Positions 10,155 to 21,694 of a stretch of DNA of 64,000 nucleotides are shown piece by piece; position 1 is the stretch's first letter, and the number at the start of each line of letters is the position of its first letter. The notes under the pieces are model-generated. The model ran no database searches. It worked only from the letters and a program-made list of their open reading frames with translations, and was not told where the DNA came from. Made by a program: the position numbers and the translations under genes. The DNA lies in assembly GCF_032854445.1 (NCBI RefSeq), contig NC_088296.1:10082706-10146705 (forward strand). The letters are read 5' to 3'. This DNA is from Liolophura sinensis. Lineage: Eukaryota > Mollusca > Polyplacophora > Chitonida > Chitonidae.

Positions 10155-10520
10155 ACACCGCTAGCACAGTTGGTCGAGCGTCCGCTTCTGGAGCGGTAGA
10201 TCCCGTGTCAATCTTTGGTCGAGTCGCATCTAAGACCTTAAAAGAGGGAGCTGTAACTTTCTCGCTTGGCGTTTAGCATCAAGGGGATAGTGCAACGACT
10301 AATTAACCCATATCAGTATAATGGCTCGGGCAGTGCGGCTTACTTGCCTTCGGTAAGTCGTGTCAGTGAAGCAGCACTAGACAAATGAGCGGTGGAAACC
10401 CGTCCTGCAACAAGGAGGCAGATCACACGCACTCTAAGGATTCCTTCGTCGTTACATGACTGAAAAATTGTTAAGTACGACCTTAAACCTCAAGCACTCA
10501 CTCACTCACTTACAGGGAAA
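10155..10520 (+). repeat. SINE family 2, near full length
   Basis: The head is tRNA-like: CTAGCACAGTTGGTCGAGCG resembles an A box and TTTGGTCGAGTCGC a B box. The body contains CTCGCTTGGCGTTTAGCATCAAGG, TATCAGTATAATGGCTC and TGCAACAAGGAGGCAG. It ends CTGAAAAATTGTTAAGTACG...CTTAAACCTCAAG and (CACT)n. The tail resembles the end of the non-LTR retrotransposon at 37950-38007, which could supply the reverse transcriptase. Confidence 0.82.
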
Positions 10521-11166
10521 GAGCTTTTTTAAAGTACTCCTTAGCAGACAGTCTATTAAATTAATACCTAAGCATTAAGAATATGTTTTATTTATGTTTA
10601 TTTCATCTCTTTTTGATTTAATTTATTTTTGTAATTTCCACTACATTAGATACAAATTGCACAACGGACATGAATACTATTTGTTCAAGAATTACCACTG
10701 TTATTAGAAGAGGCATTTGAAAACAAGGCGTCACACAAGTCAATCAATTAAGTTACTAGTGAAATTCATATCATTAGAATCATATAAAACCGAATTTTTT
10801 TTTTAATTACAAAAAAATAAAAAGACATTTTCTGGAATAGTTTAGACTATCATGATTGAGGAGGGCTTTGTAAAATGATTTTCTTGTCCTATAAGATTGA
10901 CTCATGAGTAGGAGGCCGCGCATTGTCGTTGCTTTGACAGTTGTCCTCCACAGGTTCGTAAAAAAATGATCGAATGTTAATATTTGTACATCAGTGAAAT
11001 CCCAGTATTTCCTTCACTGATAAAAACGATATTTTCACTAGTTAAATATTACTTTTGTTATTGCATTTTGCTATTACACTGCTGCAGACCTTGACCCATG
11101 ACCTACAGTTGACCTTGCCGGAAATACTTTTGTACACGCCATCTGCTACATTCATTGTGTCACATC
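10521..11166. other. Non-coding, AT-rich
   Basis: Nothing recognised. The last 100 bp lie just upstream of the Crypton start and contain repeated 'gaccttgaccc/gacctacagttgacctt' phrases. Confidence 0.4.
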
Positions 11167-13488
11167 ATGGAATCACAGCAGGAGTTTCACCGAGCTAGTC
11201 ATTTAGATACACTGAACCCTGAGCAGCTTTTTGCATTTGAAAGTGATGAGGAAAATCAACCAAACTTCGATCTTATTAGCAGAGGCAACAAAAGGTTTGA
11301 ACACTACTCAGATGAAGACTGATGAAACTGTTCCATAACTTTTTAAGGCAGAATGGAGTAAATGAAGAGCCTGAAACTTTAGCTGAAGACGAATTGGCCG
11401 AGTTTGTGAGCAGATTTCTTCTTTCCATACGCAAGAAAGATGGGTGGAATTATGAGCCATCAAGTCCACATGGCTTCTTTTACTCAATCGACAGGCATCT
11501 ACGGCAAAAGAAGTATCATCTGTTCATTGTAAATGATAAGCGGTTTTCACTCTGCGGAGAGGCTCTGAAAAATAAGCAAAAACAGCTGAAATCAACAAAC
11601 ATAGACTATAAGCCACATGCATCAGACGAGCGTACAGATGAAGAAGTAGACAAACTGAATGAGAATGGTCAACTTGGGGTGAGAAGTTCAGTTGTTCTCA
11701 TTAACACCTTATGGCTGGATAACATGCTGTATTTGGGAATGAGAGGTGGAGTGTAGCAGTACATCCTGAGGTGGGGAGACATCCAGCTAGAGACAGATGG
11801 GAATGGGGGGCGGTATCTTGTGTACAGTCAGGAACGTTAAACCAAAACGTCCTGAGAAAAGTTAAAGCAAGGGCCTATGAAACGCCAGAGCAACCAGAAA
11901 GAGACCCAGTTCTGGCTCATATGTAAGTTTTTTTTCATAAAAGTAAACAAATTAAATAATAAATGAACAATTAATATGAAAGAAATGACACGAGTCCCAT
12001 GCATATTTGAAGCACAGAGATAAATTGTATGATATATTGACTGAATTTGATTAAGGATGCTTTCCCACAGTATAGAACATGGTTTTATTAGAAATTAGAA
12101 AACTATATTTTAAATTTATAAAAGTTTGCATAGATACGTGTAATCGGCAAAGACAGAACTTTCCTGTTACTACATCACAAAAGCTGCAGTAACTTTGATA
12201 TATAATCAATGACTTGACGTACATATACGTAACTTTATGGAAAATACAAAGCGATAATTCTGACAATTCAAAAGAGTCCCAGCATTAAAGGCGAGGGTCC
12301 AGCGGCACCAAGGCCCCGGAAGCTCAGAAGGAGCTATATCGCCTTAGAGACGATTTGCCGTATCTTAGATATGCTAATTGAAGTGTTATTGACTATTTAG
12401 GCCTGCCTGAAAAAATTGAAATAGACATTTATCTCAATTGTTGACGTTTTTGCCTTGAGAACGAGAAAAAAAAAGATTGTTTGGAGACAAGCCTATATAA
12501 TTGTGGCACATTATCAGTTTGGAAAAACAGGTATATATAAATTTGTGACATGTGATCTGGAAAGGCAAAATCTTTAATTTGAAAACTAATCAATATTCAC
12601 AACCTTATGACAATTGCAGCCATGGTTACATGGATGCAGTAAATACAAAACCGACATTGCAGAAAAATTGTTATTAAAAAAGGCCTTTATTTCCGTACAT
12701 GTGGAATGGACATTCGTTCTTCAAAAACCGCTTACGCTAAGTAACTCTACTAAAAGGAAAGGAAAACAATAAAATGAACTATGTGTCAAACTCCATGGAA
12801 AATATCCTGGTGGTTGGATTTATTTTAAAATTGAACTCGACGTCATTTGTCAGACGGCTCCATTTCAATCGAGTGAAGCGTGTAATCTAAGGGAGCTAAC
12901 TAATAAACATATATAAATATGTAGGCTCATTGACGGAAAAAACATGTAGGCCCTATATTAACAGTAATGTGCACAGGGAAAATTTCAGTTTACCGAGAAA
13001 ATATATTTGCAATAGTGTGATGTTTTATTCGGTGAAGGGGCCTGTTTGTGTTACAAGTATATATCATTTCCGGAACCCGAAAAGTGTGGGGCCAAAAGGT
13101 ATGCTGGCATATACCTGATTATGATGGTTCAACATGGTTTAAGCGACAGAGGATGGGCATATACAAAATCTATTCAATCATGAAAGCCAGGAAATTTCAA
13201 GGGTATTTCTCCACAAACAAACATCTCACAAATCATAGTGCTCGAAAACACTTAATAGAAATCATTCAAATTTCAGGACACAGAAACCTAAGCAGTGTAA
13301 ACAATTACTGTACACTGAACACCAAGCAACAGGCTAATATTTCTAATATTATTACCACCACAAAGGCGAAACATAAGTCACTTGTATCAGTAATTTCAGA
13401 AAACTGCACCTCTAGCACCTGTACCACACTTCAGCCTGCTCTCCCAGCCACGCTCACATTATCATCCAACCAGTCATACCGCTACTGA
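11167..13488 (+). pseudogene. Crypton tyrosine-recombinase (DUF3504-type) gene, degenerate
   Basis: Cryptons encode a tyrosine recombinase that cuts and rejoins DNA with an R-H-R-Y active site. Related domesticated domains occur in KCTD1, KIAA1958, QRICH1 and ZMYM proteins. The reading starts at 11167 (MESQQEF...) and shifts frame at about 11320. It then continues through KLFHNFLRQNG, RKKDGW, LRQKKYHLFIVND and LKNKQKQLK, a pattern typical of this family. The first active-site arginine lies in LGMRGGV, just before a stop at 11755. Low-frame continuation is visible to KAYETPEQPERDP. A GTAAGT donor follows at about 11925. The C-terminal part (13048-13488) keeps NHSARKHL (H-x-x-R) and the likely nucleophile tyrosine in SVNNYCTLN. 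At least two frame changes and stops are present, so it is inactive as it stands. Element ends were not identified. Confidence 0.78.
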
Positions 13489-13489
13489 C

Positions 13490-13744
13490 ATGCTGAAACC
13501 AAGGCGATGTTCCAGGGAAGCACAACAGTGTGGTAAATGTGTACTGTCAGCCAGCACCCAGCAACTCTGTTGTGAGCCTCCCTCCAAGTTCAGAAGAACT
13601 CAGCCCCTACCACATGAAGGTGACATTGATAGTGATATAATGACTTTGGAGTTTCAGATAGAAGCATATGGTGTTGATGTTTCATTGTTTACGACTATCA
13701 TAGAAATATTTTTAATTAGGGGTATCCTAATATATTTTTTATGA
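13490..13744 (+). pseudogene. Possible C-terminal tail of the Crypton protein
   Basis: An 84-codon ORF begins immediately after the recombinase-domain ORF, with cysteine- and proline-containing sequence (CEPPSKFRRTQPLP) and no recognised domain. Its position two bases after the upstream stop suggests a frame-shifted continuation of the same gene, but chance is not excluded. Confidence 0.25.
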
Positions 13745-14640
13745 TACGGTGTAGTTACCCCGGACAATGAATTTTTCAGTTATTGGTCAAATCATACACT
13801 TAACTTCACTTGCTTTGAATGTTTGTGATCTTAACGCCTAACACAACTTATGTATTAATTTATTGTTCACATAAAATATTTAGCAGTGTTGCCTACAAGG
13901 CTTCATTAGTAACTCTTTTAGTTTAACACTCAGTATTAAAGATGTGATCTGAAAAAAAAAATTGAAGTGCACGTGTAAAATAAAAAATCAAAATTTCCAA
14001 AGATTAGAACATTAGTATATAAATACAAGGTATCAATGTTTTTCTTTTTGTATTTATTAGAATTCCTCCTGGCCTATAATTCACGGCACAAAAACAGCCG
14101 TCAGAATATGTGATATACATGTACGTGTAATTAACACATGCAGTACTTCAAAGTTAGTGTACATATTTACAATCACATTTACATGATACAGAAGTTGAGA
14201 CATTAATAAAATAATTTTAATATTTAACCGTTATTCAATAACTGACATGATGTTTTTGCGTTTGTTTCTTCTCTCTTTATATATTTGTTTAACGTAGTTA
14301 ACATTAAAAAAAGACTGGTTTCCATGCCTCTTCCTCTTTTTCAAAATGTGTTGTTGAATAAACGGCTGTCTTGCATGCTTCACCAGTGCATGTGCTGGCT
14401 CACCGTGCACAGGGCAGGATACTTTGGTATCATTAATTTGGAATTGCTATGTAAAAAGATTTTGTGAAGGCGGACATGAACGAAATTGCAGCGCGTATGA
14501 ATAGAAACAGAAATCCGACTAAGACGGCACAGAGCTTACTTTTTTCACAGATGCAACAGATAAACTGATACGCATTTATATACATGTAGAGAAAATGTCA
14601 GTATATAAATAATAAATAGAATATTGCTCAGTGAATGTTA
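13745..14640. other. Non-coding, AT-rich
   Basis: Nothing recognised. A 60-codon ORF at 14285 has no motif. Confidence 0.4.
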
Positions 14641-14739
14641 AATACCATAAATATTGTTCTCGTGAAAGGTAGAAATCATAGCCCACGAGACGCTTGGGTT
14701 ATCCTTTCTACCTTTCACGTGAACAATATTTATGGTATT
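14641..14739. repeat. Near-perfect hairpin, 47-bp arms
   Basis: Left arm 14641-14687 (AATACCATAAATATTGTTC...) pairs with right arm 14693-14739 (...GAACAATATTTATGGTATT) with about five mismatches around a five-base centre. A related single arm occurs at 41047-41105 (GAATACCACAAGTACTGTTC...GATAACCCAA), so this is a repeat family rather than a terminator. It could be the core of a short foldback MITE. Confidence 0.85.
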
Positions 14740-15554
14740 CAACCTTCGCTATGTAATATCCTCTATGACTTATTCTGTCCGTCTTGTCTTTCGTGGGTGG
14801 ACTGACGCTTCCTGTCCACCCGATCGGAACTGGGTATGCTGTTGGCAATGGCCTAACGCTCAAGTTTAATTGTTGTGAAAACTTTACACGCGCGGTTGGC
14901 TGATTGTTAGAATCTTGGAAACCTCCATTCAGGGTAATAATTATTATAAGGTTTCCGATTTTATAGTTACCATTCGATATGTGGAAGGATCCGTTGTTCA
15001 TTGAATACGATACAAGCCGATGAACGTATTTACAGTATTGTTTAGCAGATATGGACAGCAAATCGAATCAAGAGTATTTTTTAGAGACAGGGGGCACTGC
15101 AATGTGGGTTCACAGTTTAGCATAAATTGTTAACCAGGTGTCTGTCTGTTTCAAATGACAATTCCTGAGTTTCAGTTAGCATTTCCGATTGTTTTTAAGT
15201 GTATCGGTTGCCGCTTCTGCTAAACCATTATTAAAGAAATGTTCATTTCAGGCCATCCTCCCCATGATGTAAAATTTAGGGTAACTTGTTCGGTTTTACT
15301 TTTTCAATCAAATCTTGCAAATAACCCTAAGTGTGATATTTTACGCAATCCGCTCCTCTGGAAAATTAGGGAAGCTAGATTAATTTGGACTTTACTATTT
15401 TAGACCATACTTTTGCAATAAAATCTGACATATAAACCTAAGCCTTTTATAGCAATGGAAACGATAAAATAAAAAACATTTTTTCACACATTATATATTA
15501 TAGTAAGCCTATGTATAAATTTGTCTGCACAGTGGATGTCACGGTTACACGAAG
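14740..15554. other. Non-coding; minus-strand ORF not supported
   Basis: A 117-codon minus-strand ORF (14708-15061) overlaps the hairpin arm and shows no domain. The rest is AT-rich with no recognised feature. Confidence 0.4.
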
Positions 15555-15705
15555 TATTACAGTCCGGTCGTACTTGGGAAGGTCAAGCGGCAACCTGCGG
15601 ATTGTCATTGAATTCCTCCGGGCTCTACCCGGTTTTCTTCCACCATAATGCTGGCCGCCATTGTATAAGTGAAATATTCTTGAATAAAACACCAATCAAA
15701 TAAGC
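15555..15705 (+). repeat. SINE family 1, 3' part
   Basis: Body from ACTTGGGAAGGTCAAGCGGC to the AAACACCAATCAAATAA tail. It abuts the next SINE copy head-to-tail with no spacer, so the second copy probably inserted into the first one's tail. Confidence 0.85.
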
Positions 15706-15951
15706 TCAGTTGGTTAGCGTCCTAGCGCAGCGTAATGACCCAGGAGCCTCTCACCAATGCGGTCGCTGTGAGTTCAAGTCCAGCTCATGCTGGCTTCCTC
15801 TCCGGCCATACGTCGGAATGTCTCACAGCAACATGCGGATGGTCGTGGGTTTCCTCCGGGTTCCACCCACCATAATACTGGCCACCATCGTATAAGTGAA
15901 ATATTCTTGAGTAAAGCGTAAAACACCGATGAAATAAGTAAATAAATAAAT
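15706..15951 (+). repeat. SINE family 1, full length
   Basis: The head has GCTCAGTTGGTTAGCG (A box) and GTGAGTTCAAGTCCAGC (B box). The shared body follows, then a tail ending in AAGTAAATAAATAAAT. This is one of the two most complete copies in the window. Confidence 0.9.
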
Positions 15952-16077
15952 GTGCCATGGATATTCAGGTTATGGTAACATATGAACCATAAGACTAATA
16001 CTACTGTTTTTTCCAGGGATGGAAGCTGTAGTCTGTACATTTACATTATTTGCAGTCCAGTTTTCGTAACGTATCTC

Positions 16078-16475
16078 AACCATTTGATGACTATTATCTT
16101 AAACAGTTATGCGTTTGCTGTGCATATTTTTGCTTATTATTTGAAGGGAAAAGGTTTAATTAACAAATTACTACATTTGTGGATGGAAATCAACATGAAA
16201 ATGTAATGTGTTTTATATTAAGCAACGATTTTAGTCGATCGAGAGGCATTATAGATGGCTCTCTGTGTGGTTGTAAACATTTGATGACTATTATCTGGAA
16301 CAGTTATGCGTTTCATGTGCATATTTTTGCTTATTATTTGAAAGAAAAAGGTTTAATCAAAAAATTACTTTATTTGTGGCTGGAAATAAGCATGAAAATG
16401 TAATCTGTTTTATAGTAAGCAACGATTTTAGTCGATCGAGTGGCATTATAGATGGCGCTCTGTGTATTATTAGGC
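16078..16475. repeat. Tandem duplication, 197-bp unit, two copies
   Basis: CATTTGATGACTATTATCT begins at 16081 and again at 16278, and the copies stay alignable through TTTTAGTCGATCGAG and GGCATTATAGATGGC. Two similar 74-codon ORFs are simply the two copies translated and are not supported as genes. The ATAGATGGC motif at each unit end resembles the repeated motif after the Penelope-like ORFs. Confidence 0.9.
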
Positions 16476-18160
16476 TGGTATCAGGAAAGCTTCAGCAGAT
16501 CATCATTTAGCGGCGCGCAGGGCTGGATGTGCATGTGAGAGAACGTACATGGGCGCCGACATAAGTCACTTGTATCGGTTTAAATCTGAGTAGCAAGCAC
16601 TATGAAATTATCTGAACAGTTGGTGATGACTATATTGCCATGAAATTAATCCATAGTTAGTTATTTGTTGTTTCCAAATTACTGGTACCCTTCATGTCCA
16701 AGGTAATCCGTCCTGCAGTCTATTCACGATTGGATTCGGAGAATTTTGTAGATTCGTTATTTGATTTTCTTAGAGAATTGTTGCCAAGCGCAGCCAAGTA
16801 AATCTGACTAAAAACAGCCACTGGATTTTCACGATGCTCTAAAATACATTATAGGCTGTTTTAAGCCGTGTCTGTGCACATATTTTAGAAGTAATTAATA
16901 ACTGACATTTACTTTATAAATCAGGGATGTTGTTAAAATTTGACTGCTTGGTTGGAGTTTTACTTCGCAGCAGTTACTTGAAACCATGGGAATACCTATG
17001 ATACTATTTATGTGTGCAAGTCACAGTAATCCGTAGACCTCAAAACGGTTAATTGGTTTACCTTAATTTAAAAGACAAATTTTAAAGCTGTTGGGTGTGT
17101 ATTGTTCGAACCTTTATAGGGTATTGTGTGCACATAAAAAAAAATTACTAGCCATTCATTTGTGCTATTTTTGCTATTCCTACGTCCCTTAGACCTTGAG
17201 TAAATATTGCATATAGATCAGTTGCAGTGCCCGCTTCCACGTTGACAGGTCAGTGGCTGATACAGGCACAACATCATACCGTTTCACGTTACCCCAAAAA
17301 AAGAACTCGTCAATCTTTTGGCACTGTGACCCACCTGCTTTTAATTTTTTTTTTTTGCAATGAAAACCACTGCCTTTGCCAGAGTTTCTCTTCATCCTGA
17401 CTTGCCCTTTTCATCTATCATAGTGTCGCCCTAGAAAAATAATGGTAATTAAATATTTATACCAGCATATGCAGACCTTGAAATCAGAGAAAACCTGGGG
17501 AACTACAGATCATTCCACTCTTTAGGCCCAGGCGAGCTATTAGGACCAATCAACAGCTCCCAGAATATATCCCAGGAGAGCGCTACCCAAGTTCAGGGAT
17601 TAGTTCGCTGAAAGGAGTGACTGATTGATTGACTATTGGTAAATGCCATATTTATGGTATTTTTCAATTACATCACATGATGGTCAGTTTTAAGGGTGCG
17701 GGTAACCAGCCTGCCCTGGGCATGTTGGGTAAGCCACCTTTGGCAAGTTACACACCAGTACATACTCCCACATCATATTGTTAGAATATAAGTGGACTTC
17801 AACAAATGTCAGACTGTCCCTTCGTGGACCCCCCTCCCGTCACTCATTGTCACCAAACACCCTGCCAACAGCGAGAAAAGAAACAATGACATGCCCAAGA
17901 GCAGGATTACACCAGTGTCTTGTGGTCATGATATCATTGGCAGTTTATTATTACGTCTTCGAACATCGAGAAACAACCATGTTCAATCTCGTCAATAACA
18001 AAAAGACCCCTGGGAGATAAAATGCTGACCATTCAAAAAAAAACAATTACAGGATTCAGTTGTAATCTTGTCCAACTTGACTTGATTTTATCTATGTATT
18101 TAGAGCAAATGTTGCAGTAAACTTTTGTCACACAGACGTTTACCTGTTTCCATATGAATA
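16476..18160. other. Mostly non-coding; possible minor ORF remnants
   Basis: A minus-strand ORF at 17189-17395 begins with a lysine-rich stretch followed by CQKIDEFF, reminiscent of the leader of TTF-type/hAT-like transposases, but it is too short to call. Overlapping plus-strand ORFs at 17778-18020 show no domain. No RNA gene is seen. Confidence 0.35.
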
Positions 18161-18167
18161 CGACTAT

Positions 18168-18714
18168 ATGCAGAAATTACTTAAAAGTAATATTTTTAAA
18201 ACTCGATCCTTTTCATTTACAAAGCGGTATATTGATGATCTACTGGCGTTAAATAACCCCCATATTGCTGAAGCGGTGAAGGAAATCTATCCGCCTTCAC
18301 TGGATTTAAAAGAGACAACAGATAGTCCTGATGGTAAATCTTATTTGGATCTGTATCTGTACAAAGACGAACAAGGTCTCCTTCACGCCGCCTTTACGAC
18401 AAAAGCGATAATTTCAATTTTGATATGATAAATTAACCTATTTGGATAGCAATATACCAATATAAAGGGTCCCGAATATGGTGCATGACTTTAATCTGCG
18501 TCACAAGTTGTTAGTTCAAAAACTAGTTTGTCAAGAATACTTTGTCAAACGCCTTCATTCTAAGTTTTTCAAACTCCACAGTGTGTATAACACTCGTGGG
18601 CAGGTATGGACAGAGCTTTCAGAATCTCTGGCAATCTGCATTGTGATCAACCACATAGACGGCGCTGTTATATTATGTACATATCTATCGCGTACATCGT
18701 ATTTAACAACATAG
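18168..18714 (+). pseudogene. Penelope-like reverse transcriptase, 5'-truncated copy
   Basis: This copy starts abruptly near the fingers/palm junction and matches 54252-54782. It contains the catalytic YIDD box in KRYIDDLLALNNPHIAEAV, then SYLDLYLYKD and the C-terminal LVQKLVCQ...FVKRLHSKFFK region. Frame changes occur around 18420-18480. It is followed by the same ATAGATGGCGC repeats and UTR start as the longer copy, so it is a true family member and clearly dead. Confidence 0.85.
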
Positions 18715-18990
18715 ATGGCGCTGGTTGCCGAGTGTAACCGCCTATCGTGTAGACAGCTTTTATACAGTAGAACGTGCCATGTGTAACATCATAGATGGCG
18801 CCTCTTGTCGTATGAGTTATATAGTAGAACGTGCCATGTGTAACATCATAGATGGCGCCTCTTGTCGTTTGAGACCCTTGCATATTAACGAGAAGGACGT
18901 CATTGTCCGTTAGTTTTGAATCACAATCTGCTCGGTTAGGGTCTGTAACGCTCGTCATTTTCGAACTGTTTCTAATACCGCTTAACCTAG
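18715..18990 (+). repeat. Penelope-like tail with 57-bp tandem duplication
   Basis: GTAGAACGTGCCATGTGTAAC units begin near 18767 and 18824 with a 57-bp period. Each contains ATCATAGATGGCGCCTCTTG. The UTR segment CGGTTAGGGTCTGTAACGC follows, and homology stops soon after CTAATACCGCTTAACC, so the 3' end is lost. Confidence 0.85.
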
Positions 18991-19447
18991 AAATACCATT
19001 TGCAAAATTTAATTATCATTGTTATCGAATTAGTCAAGACTACCACTCAGCGAAATTTAATTTATTGCAACCAACCTCATTGTATAAGATTTTTATACTC
19101 AACTCTGCTTCGGCCGTAGTTTGGCCGGTACCGAAAGGGAAGAACTTTACAACTTGTCTGTCGGCCCGTCAGACCGTCCCAATTTCGTAATTTTGGGTTT
19201 TGTTCATTTATGCACCGCGACAACTTTACGCATGAAGTCAGTATAGGTAGTCTTATTGACAAATCCTTGCCGTTTTGATGCTGTTTACGGACTTACTTTT
19301 TTTTTCAAAATGATTAGTTTCTCTGAATTGAAACTTAATACATACGGGTTGCAGCCTGGTCGTTATGGCATAGATATTTCTGTCAAGTCGTTAGAGTCGT
19401 AACAGTCTATTGTGTCAAACAGTGCTTAGGCTGTATTTCAACGTCAG
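18991..19447. other. Non-coding
   Basis: Nothing recognised. Confidence 0.4.
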
Positions 19448-19660
19448 GGAGGCCTCCGTGGTTGAGGGGTTCAGCGCGCCAGCGCTGCGCAATGAATCTG
19501 GAGAGTCTCCCCGCTGCGCTCACTGTGAATTAGCTGCCTCCCTGGATGTACAAGGGAAGGTGTGTCAATAACCTGCGGATTGTCGTGGGTTTCCCACTGA
19601 CTCCGTCCAATTTCTTCTCACCGTAATACTGGCCGACTTCTTGTAACTGAAATATTATGA
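19448..19660 (+). repeat. SINE family 1, diverged copy
   Basis: Head AGGCCTCCGTGGTTGAGGGG with CGCTGCGCAATGA is followed by a diverged body (CCTGCGGATTGTCGTGGGTTTCC, CCGTAATACTGGCCG) and GAAATATT near the end. It is more mutated than the other copies, so probably older. Confidence 0.75.
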
Positions 19661-21590
19661 AATAACCAAATATTCCATTTCGATGTGTATAGACAATACA
19701 AATTGCATGGAATTTCCATGAGTAAGTGTCATAAATTTTCAAATAAACTGTCAACCAATTAAAACCCAGAAACCGTGATATCACGTTTAAGTTCTTCAAT
19801 CAGCAAGGGGCCATACCATCTTAATAGGATTCGGCTCCAGTTACGGGGCTTGTTTCTTAAGTGGATAATATTTTTTTTCTTCATGGATTCTAGAAATCTA
19901 TGAACGCCATAATGATATTTTGGCTGGACAGTAAAATAAGGAAATAATTAACTAATAATTAAGCACTGGTATGGTCAAAGTGTAGTAAGAAAAAAAACAT
20001 GAAAAAATGTTGAATGAGTGAGTATGAGTACTGTAAATTAATAGTGAATAAAATTCTAATGAGAGCTGAAATATTGGAGTAAATTATCATACGGCAAAAG
20101 TTCTCAGCAAATAGTATTACTAAGATAGTTGTTATAAAATGTGTTTAAGCATGGCGTAAAACGCGAATAGAATAAATGTAAACCATGGTTTGTTAGGTGA
20201 ATTATTTCCATAGATGTACTCAACAGTAGTATTTATTTTACAGAGATATGAATTGTACGTGTCTTCGTGCAGTTATTTGTATGCTCTTTGTCGTTTCTCT
20301 GTACTGTGAGCATTTGCCAGTTGTCATCATTTGTCGCTGCTCTGGTCTTACTCTCTATGCTGTACGTCTTTATTTACATTTTAGCCTCGGTGCTGTACTG
20401 TATTATGTTGCCATCTTCAGTGTCAACAAATGGCTTATTTTAGAGCTACAAGAAATAATATTGTGTAGTACTTTTAATATAATTGTATAATGACTGTTAG
20501 CCGAGGATGTAGTGATACCTATTCTACAGCCTACAAAACTTCAAAGACATTACATAAGACTTTCATCATTTTATTTCTTTTCACACACTGCAGTATGCAT
20601 CAACAGGAAGAATATTTTTGTTTTTAATTGTAAATCCAGTTTTGTGACTCCATAGTAAAAGCAATCATGTATATACTTAATTGTAATCCCTACGCTTTTT
20701 ACCAGAGAAAGACATTTCTGGTTTTTTGGTGCGGGGGAATAGTTTTCATTCTGAGCAGCATCTATACGTATACAATAAATACATTCGAAGTATATACAAA
20801 TATTTCACAAATGTACAAGTATGTCACAACAAATTAACAATAGCGATTTCATTAATATATTAAATAATTTAAACTGTTTATTTATTCAAGTACATACATA
20901 TATTTGTTTTCCTGATAAGGCTGGGGGTTTAAATTGTAAGACAAGAATTGGCCAAGAGAGGAGTTTTTCAGCAATATCTTGACTGTGTCAAAAGGAAACC
21001 AGTTTAATGGAGGAAACAAACTTATGGAGGGAACCAAGCTGTAGGAGAAAAATGCAATTTTTGACTTTTTACCACAGCTTAGCAGGAAACCAAAACATTA
21101 AGATTAACAAAAGGAGCTATTTGGCAAATAACTTATCACCACTCACAAAAGCAGAAAAGATGTTATAAACGCATCAACTACAAACTAGTGTCTTCCATAG
21201 AGGTTCCTTAGTTTGCAGTGAATGGCAGTTTTACATTCGTGCCACTTCTCCTGTCTTTGTGAAGGGGCACTGAGTGCACGTCAAACCTGTTCTGTTTGAT
21301 GGCACTCAGTCGTCAAGGACTCAAAACCGCCTTCCCATGTTTGGAGCCACCAACCGACCAACTAGACAGCTCCTCCGCCCTGAATAATGCATGGTCATAG
21401 TCGAGGCAACAATAACGGAGATCCCGCCGATTTTTACTGAACCATGGCCACATCATTATCCGGGATGACGCAGAAGTCATGCGTAAAATCGCAATCATCC
21501 CTGTAACCAAGCTTAATAAGCTGCTTGCAAATACCCACCCCAAAGTAAATGGAATCTGTGAAGTGGTGGGAGGGGATGTGGGGTGTTGCA
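19661..21590. other. Non-coding; SINE-tail scrap near 20150
   Basis: A short piece, GCATGGCGTAAAACGCGAATAGAATAAAT (about 20150-20180), matches the SINE family 1 tail. The remainder, including ORFs at 20248-20490 and 21313-21639, shows no recognisable domain. Confidence 0.4.
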
Positions 21591-21694
21591 AGAACACTGC
21601 CTTCTCCCTGTGTCTCCAGCATCCTTGGCAACATTTCAACCAAGAACACTGCCTTCTCCCTGTGTCTCCAGCATCCTTGGCAACATTTCAACCA
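21591..21694. repeat. Perfect 52-bp tandem duplication
   Basis: AGAACACTGCCTTCTCCCTG starts at 21591 and again at 21643, and the two units are identical. It accounts for the repeated CLQHPWQHFNQ segments in overlapping ORFs (159 codons plus strand, 85 and 108 minus strand), none of which has a recognised domain. Confidence 0.95.

Noticed and set aside
14708-15061. 117-codon minus-strand ORF
   Set aside because: Starts in plain AT-rich DNA and ends inside the hairpin arm; no motif recognised.
17189-17395. N-terminus of a TTF/hAT-type transposase on the minus strand
   Set aside because: Only about 35 suggestive residues (lysine-rich, CQKIDEFF) with no downstream transposase sequence.
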